Assembly (NCBI GenBank): GCA_032160545.1
Contig: JAVHVN010000059.1
Span: 1 to 16,414, forward strand
DNA length: 16,414 nt
Source: DATGFB01 sp032160545
GTDB taxonomy: Bacteria > Actinomycetota > Actinomycetes > Mycobacteriales > Jatrophihabitantaceae
Direction: 5' to 3'
The position numbers and the translations under genes are program-made. Under the pieces are notes generated by a model. It was not told the origin of the DNA. It ran no database searches and saw only the letters and a program-made list of their open reading frames with translations. This document shows, piece after piece, positions 13,722 to 16,414 of this stretch (position 1 is the stretch's first letter; the number at the start of each line of letters is the position of its first letter).

Positions 13722-13968
13722 CGCTGGCACCTCCCACGGCTGTCGTGGACGTAGTCGCGGCGCCGAGTTCGCGGTGCTGGGACCCGGTCGCCGAGACGAC
13801 TGCGTCCGGGTGCGGCACGAACCACGCCGCCGGGTAGTTCCACGGCCGCCCGGGCCGGTACCGGTTCGGCTGGTGCAGCATCGACTTGCCGTAGACGGCG
13901 AAGGTGACGAACGCGACGACCCCGAGCGGGATCGCGACGAACACCAGCACGGTCTGCACGATTGTCAT
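13711..13968 (-). CDS. ctaJ: aa3-type cytochrome oxidase subunit CtaJ-like small membrane protein
   Basis: This 85-residue protein has one N-terminal membrane helix (TIVQTVLVFVAIPLGVVAFVTFAVY, residues 2-26), then a conserved-looking HQPNRYRPGRPWNYPAAWFVPHPD segment (about 31-54) and a low-complexity Thr/Ala/Gly tail. A single helix followed by an RYRPGxxWxxxPxWxxxxP pattern is what I recall of actinobacterial CtaJ, an accessory subunit in the bcc-aa3 supercomplex. ATG 13968 is chosen for the strong GGGGGAG site 6 nt upstream; the longer frame from 14040 has no membrane-protein character before this point. It is the first gene of a likely pair with DUF5130, whose start it overlaps. Confidence 0.75.
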   Translation of the reverse strand: MTIVQTVLVFVAIPLGVVAFVTFAVYGKSMLHQPNRYRPGRPWNYPAAWFVPHPDAVVSATGSQHRELGAATTSTTAVGGASGEW

Positions 13969-14080
13969 GCTCGCTCCCCCAGCTGTGGCACCCGGTCGAC
14001 CGTCACCCGCAAACCGTAGCGAACCCTCCTGTGCGCCCATCGCGATGCCCCGACCGCGCGCGCCGCGTCACATTCGGCGC

Positions 14081-14332
14081 TCACCCCTGTTCGTCTGGCA
14101 GGCCGTCCTCCGTGTCGTCCGGGTCCGCGTCCTCACCCCGCTCGTGCGGGCCGGGGATGTTGCTGGTCCCCTCGATCGCGGTACCCGACAGCAGCCCTTC
14201 GTCGGGATCGAAGTCGATGCTCGAACGGTCGATGTAGTCCTGCCCGTCGTCCTCGCGGCCCGCGCGACGGGCCTCGCCCTGCTGCGGCCGGCCGGGTGCC
14301 CCGCCGCCGGTGGTGGTGTCCTGCTCGGTCAT
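14081..14332 (-). CDS. Small acidic hypothetical protein
   Basis: This 83-residue hydrophilic protein has a Thr/Gly-rich N-terminus (MTEQDTTTGGGAPG), a short Arg-rich stretch and a strongly acidic second half containing YIDRSSIDFDPDEGLLSGTA and EIPGPH-like SNIPGPHERGED, ending in an Asp/Glu-rich tail. No membrane segment or catalytic motif is seen, and it is probably disordered. ATG 14332 is chosen because GGAG lies about 5 nt upstream; the frame opens further to 14374. It precedes the ctaJ-like gene on the same strand with a 112-bp gap. The central DFDPDEGLLSGTAIEG segment looks conserved rather than low-complexity, so I think it is a real gene. The function is unknown. Confidence 0.65.
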   Translation of the reverse strand: MTEQDTTTGGGAPGRPQQGEARRAGREDDGQDYIDRSSIDFDPDEGLLSGTAIEGTSNIPGPHERGEDADPDDTEDGLPDEQG

Positions 14333-14381
14333 CTCGTCTCCGTCCGTCGCTGTTGACGTCGTCCGAGCTGACACCTACCCA

Positions 14382-14402
14382 CCGGGACGGTGCACCTCCC
14401 GG
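14382..14402. terminator. Hairpin downstream of the phospholipase C-like gene
   Basis: CCGGGA (14382-14387) pairs with TCCCGG (14397-14402), and the interior GGTGCACC (14389-14396) is itself a perfect palindrome, with only C14388 unpaired. The hairpin lies 14 bp past the stop of the minus-strand phosphoesterase gene and 50 bp before the start of the next minus-strand gene. It is therefore placed as a terminator. There is no T run. Confidence 0.4.
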
Positions 14403-14415
14403 GTTCGGCCGGTCG

Positions 14416-16335
14416 CTAGGCGGCGCGGGGACGGCTCGAGCCCGACGCGTGGTGCGGGCCGGTTGGCCTCGTCCGCTCGCCAGTGACCGGGTCGAGGACG
14501 AACCGGGCGTCATTCGGCGGGTCCGCGGAGTCACCGTGACCGTTGTTCCGGCCGAAGTCGAACAGCCCGTTCAGGGTGCCGGCAACTGCGTCGACGCTGC
14601 CCTGGATGCGCGGCAGGCGCCAGTTGTCCTCGACGAAGCGGGTGATCGAGGACTGGTCGGTCAGCGTGTGGTCCACCGCGTTGTGCTGCGCCCATGGCGA
14701 GATCACCAGCAGCGGCAAGCGCGGACCGTAACCGCACCGGCCCTGCTGGCCGGCGACCGGCGTGCCGGTGCCGCACTGCCCCGTGCCGGTGAGCGCGTCG
14801 GCCACCGTCTGCGACGGGTTGGTCACGCCGCTGTACGCGTGGTCGTACCAGCCGTCCGAGTCATCGTAGGAGATGACGACGGCGGTGTTCTGCCAGTCGG
14901 GCGTCTTCTGCAGGGCATTGATCTCGTTGACGACGAACTGCTGCTCGTCGAGCGGGTCGGAGTAGGCGCCGTGCCCGTCCTGATACCCGGGCGCCTTGAG
15001 GAAGCTCACCGCCGGGAGGGCGGACGCCGGCAGCGTGCCGGCACCGATGCCTGCCACCAGCTGGTCGAAGTCGCTGGAGTCGTACTGGTGGTTCGGGGTG
15101 TCGAACTGGGGCTGACCGTTGACGTAGTGCTGCGTATCGGTACCGATCGTCTTCAGCGCCGAGGCGGGGACGGTCCCGTTCGGGTTGGTCGGCAGGGTCA
15201 CGTGATGCGGGTTCGCCGTCGACGCGTAGTACTGGAACGGCTGGTGATGCGCGATGTAGTCGTCCTTGTAGCCGTACTGCCCGGTGCCCTGCGGCAGCGC
15301 GCCGCCCAGCCCGGCGCCGACCGGGTGCACCGCGTTGCAGATGCCCTGGTTCGACGAGTTCGGAACCGAGGTGTTGAAGCCGCCGTTCTTGAACTCGTCC
15401 GGGATGAACGTGGACGTCGACTGGCCGGCGTGACCGGTGGCCGTCGCCGCGTCCGAGAAGCTCGTCGTGGGCCGGAAGCCGCCCTCGAACCAGCCCCACG
15501 ACAGGCCCGCGGCGTTGAGCTCGTCGCCGACGTTGGTGCCGGACATCGCGACCGCGTCGCGGGTGCTGCAGTCGTCCCAGTAGGGCTGGGCGTCACTGGT
15601 GAGCGAGTAGCCGCCGGTGCCGTCGGCGGTCAGGTCCGCATTCGGCTTGGCAGGGGTGGCGATCGAGGGGGCGTTCGCCGTGTGCGCCATGTCGACGCCG
15701 CCGGTGTTGCCCGAAACGAGGTTGATCGCGCCGGGTGCGGACGGCCCGAAGGTGGTGCCGTAAGAGTTGTCGCTCATCGAGTACTGCTGCGCGTAGTTCC
15801 AGAGTGCCGTAGTCGTGTTGCCGTCGTAGTAGTTCATGACATCGCCAGCGACGCAGGGAGCACCGGTCGGGGACTTGCCCGTCCCGGTTCCGACCGTCTG
15901 CGGGAAGCGGTCCATCGCGCCGCCGTTGAAGGCCTTCTGCTCGTCGGTGTAGTTGTGGTCCTGGTCGCAGGTCAGCACGTCGTTGATCGACGTCGGGCTG
16001 TAGCGACTCGGGTTCACGCCGTTCGGGTTGGCGGTGAGCAACGAGCCCGAGAGCCCGTTCACCGACGGGGTGTGCTTCGCGGCCTGGAACGGTGACCCGC
16101 CGGTGTTGGCGGCGTTCGGGTAGGTCGCGAAGTAGTGATCGAACGAGACGTTCTCCTGGAAGATCACGACGAGATGCTTGATCGGCGTGGCCGACTGATG
16201 CTGGGGGGCCGCGGCGCTCGACGGCGCGGCGGTCGCGCCGGCCAGCAGGGCGGCGACACCGACTGCGGCCGTCGCCGCACCGGCGGCGCGCGAGCGCCGG
16301 CGTGTGGTCGTCGTTCGGGACATCACTAATCGCAT
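14416..16335 (-). CDS. Secreted phospholipase C / phosphatase-like phosphoesterase (PF04185 type)
   Basis: This 639-residue exported protein has an Arg-rich n-region (TTTTRRRSR), a hydrophobic core and an Ala-rich cleavage region near residue 42. The twin arginines make Tat export possible, but no full SRRxFLK motif is present. The mature N-terminus has IKHLVVIFQENVSFDHYF (Glu61, Asn62, Asp66, His67), the metal-binding signature of the phospholipase C/AcpA phosphoesterase family. C-terminal parts include VVISYDDSDGWYDH, RLPLLVISPWA and SITRFVEDNWRL, also family-typical. The enzyme should hydrolyse phospholipids or other phosphomonoesters or diesters outside the membrane; the substrate is not determinable. 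It is longer than mycobacterial PLCs (about 510-520), with extra central sequence. ATG 16335 has GAAAGG 7 nt upstream; ATG 16323 is an alternative. A possible -10 (TATGAC, 16381-16376) is weak. Confidence 0.9.
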   Translation of the reverse strand: MRLVMSRTTTTRRRSRAAGAATAAVGVAALLAGATAAPSSAAAPQHQSATPIKHLVVIFQENVSFDHYFATYPNAANTGGSPFQAAKHTPSVNGLSGSLLTANPNGVNPSRYSPTSINDVLTCDQDHNYTDEQKAFNGGAMDRFPQTVGTGTGKSPTGAPCVAGDVMNYYDGNTTTALWNYAQQYSMSDNSYGTTFGPSAPGAINLVSGNTGGVDMAHTANAPSIATPAKPNADLTADGTGGYSLTSDAQPYWDDCSTRDAVAMSGTNVGDELNAAGLSWGWFEGGFRPTTSFSDAATATGHAGQSTSTFIPDEFKNGGFNTSVPNSSNQGICNAVHPVGAGLGGALPQGTGQYGYKDDYIAHHQPFQYYASTANPHHVTLPTNPNGTVPASALKTIGTDTQHYVNGQPQFDTPNHQYDSSDFDQLVAGIGAGTLPASALPAVSFLKAPGYQDGHGAYSDPLDEQQFVVNEINALQKTPDWQNTAVVISYDDSDGWYDHAYSGVTNPSQTVADALTGTGQCGTGTPVAGQQGRCGYGPRLPLLVISPWAQHNAVDHTLTDQSSITRFVEDNWRLPRIQGSVDAVAGTLNGLFDFGRNNGHGDSADPPNDARFVLDPVTGERTRPTGPHHASGSSRPRAA

Positions 16336-16414
16336 CGCAGAACCTTTCGACGCAGTCGACCCGAAGGTCACCGGGGTCATATGGGTAGCTGCCTGACTTC
16401 ACCCCCGCCGGGTG

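Noticed and set aside
14296..16095. 599-codon plus-strand ORF opposite the phosphoesterase gene
   Set aside because: Antisense shadow of a well-supported gene; Arg/Val-rich with no recognisable motif.
16366..16387. PHO-box-like direct repeat (GGTCACC and GGTCATA) upstream of the phosphoesterase
   Set aside because: The two units are 9 nt apart rather than 11, and match the PhoP consensus poorly.

Overview
The window is GC-rich, densely coding DNA with strong third-position GC bias, which is why almost every real gene has long open frames on its other strand. The gene content points to a mycothiol-using actinobacterium: an MshC/CysRS-like ligase, an Rv2466c-type mycothiol-dependent DsbA-fold protein, an aa3-oxidase CtaJ-like subunit, a DUF5130 protein, and secreted hydrolases. 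The order rpiB - Rv2466c homologue - pepN - DUF5130 recalls the Rv2465c-Rv2468c neighbourhood of Mycobacterium tuberculosis as I remember it, with extra genes interspersed. I cannot name the genus.

Layout. (1) 1-287: the 5' part of an unrecognised minus-strand membrane protein running off the left edge, then an isolated 3' end of a tRNA-Gly (T arm plus acceptor strand). This looks like the distal att core of an integrated element lying to the left. (2) 410-2778: a polytopic membrane protein with a GT-C-like YDGQFYYR motif, then a stand-alone MshC/CysRS-like ligase. (3) 2794-5607 (minus): a large secreted penicillin-acylase-family Ntn hydrolase, divergent from a small Arg-rich protein at 5702-6022. 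(4) 6029-9151: rpiB, a CtaG-type copper/oxidase-assembly membrane protein, a DUF952 protein, the Rv2466c homologue whose active site is CPFA rather than CPWC, and a PrxQ/BCP peroxiredoxin. (5) 9305-13275: aminopeptidase N, then a membrane-anchored lytic transglycosylase. (6) 13305-14332 (minus): DUF5130, CtaJ-like subunit and a small acidic protein. (7) 14416-16335 (minus): a secreted phospholipase C/phosphatase-like phosphoesterase.

Functional themes are thiol redox chemistry (MshC-like ligase, monothiol DsbA-like protein, PrxQ), cytochrome aa3 oxidase biogenesis (CtaG-type and CtaJ), and envelope or exported hydrolases (acylase, transglycosylase, phosphoesterase). Most are probably separate transcription units. 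The clearest likely operon is ctaJ-DUF5130, where the reading frames overlap.

No complete RNA gene, insertion sequence, CRISPR array or phage structural gene is visible. The best leads are the tRNA-Gly remnant, the MshC/CysRS intermediate, the monothiol Rv2466c-like protein with a perfect AT-rich palindrome at its promoter, and the inverted repeat upstream of the transglycosylase. Nothing here is clearly a wholly new multigene system.
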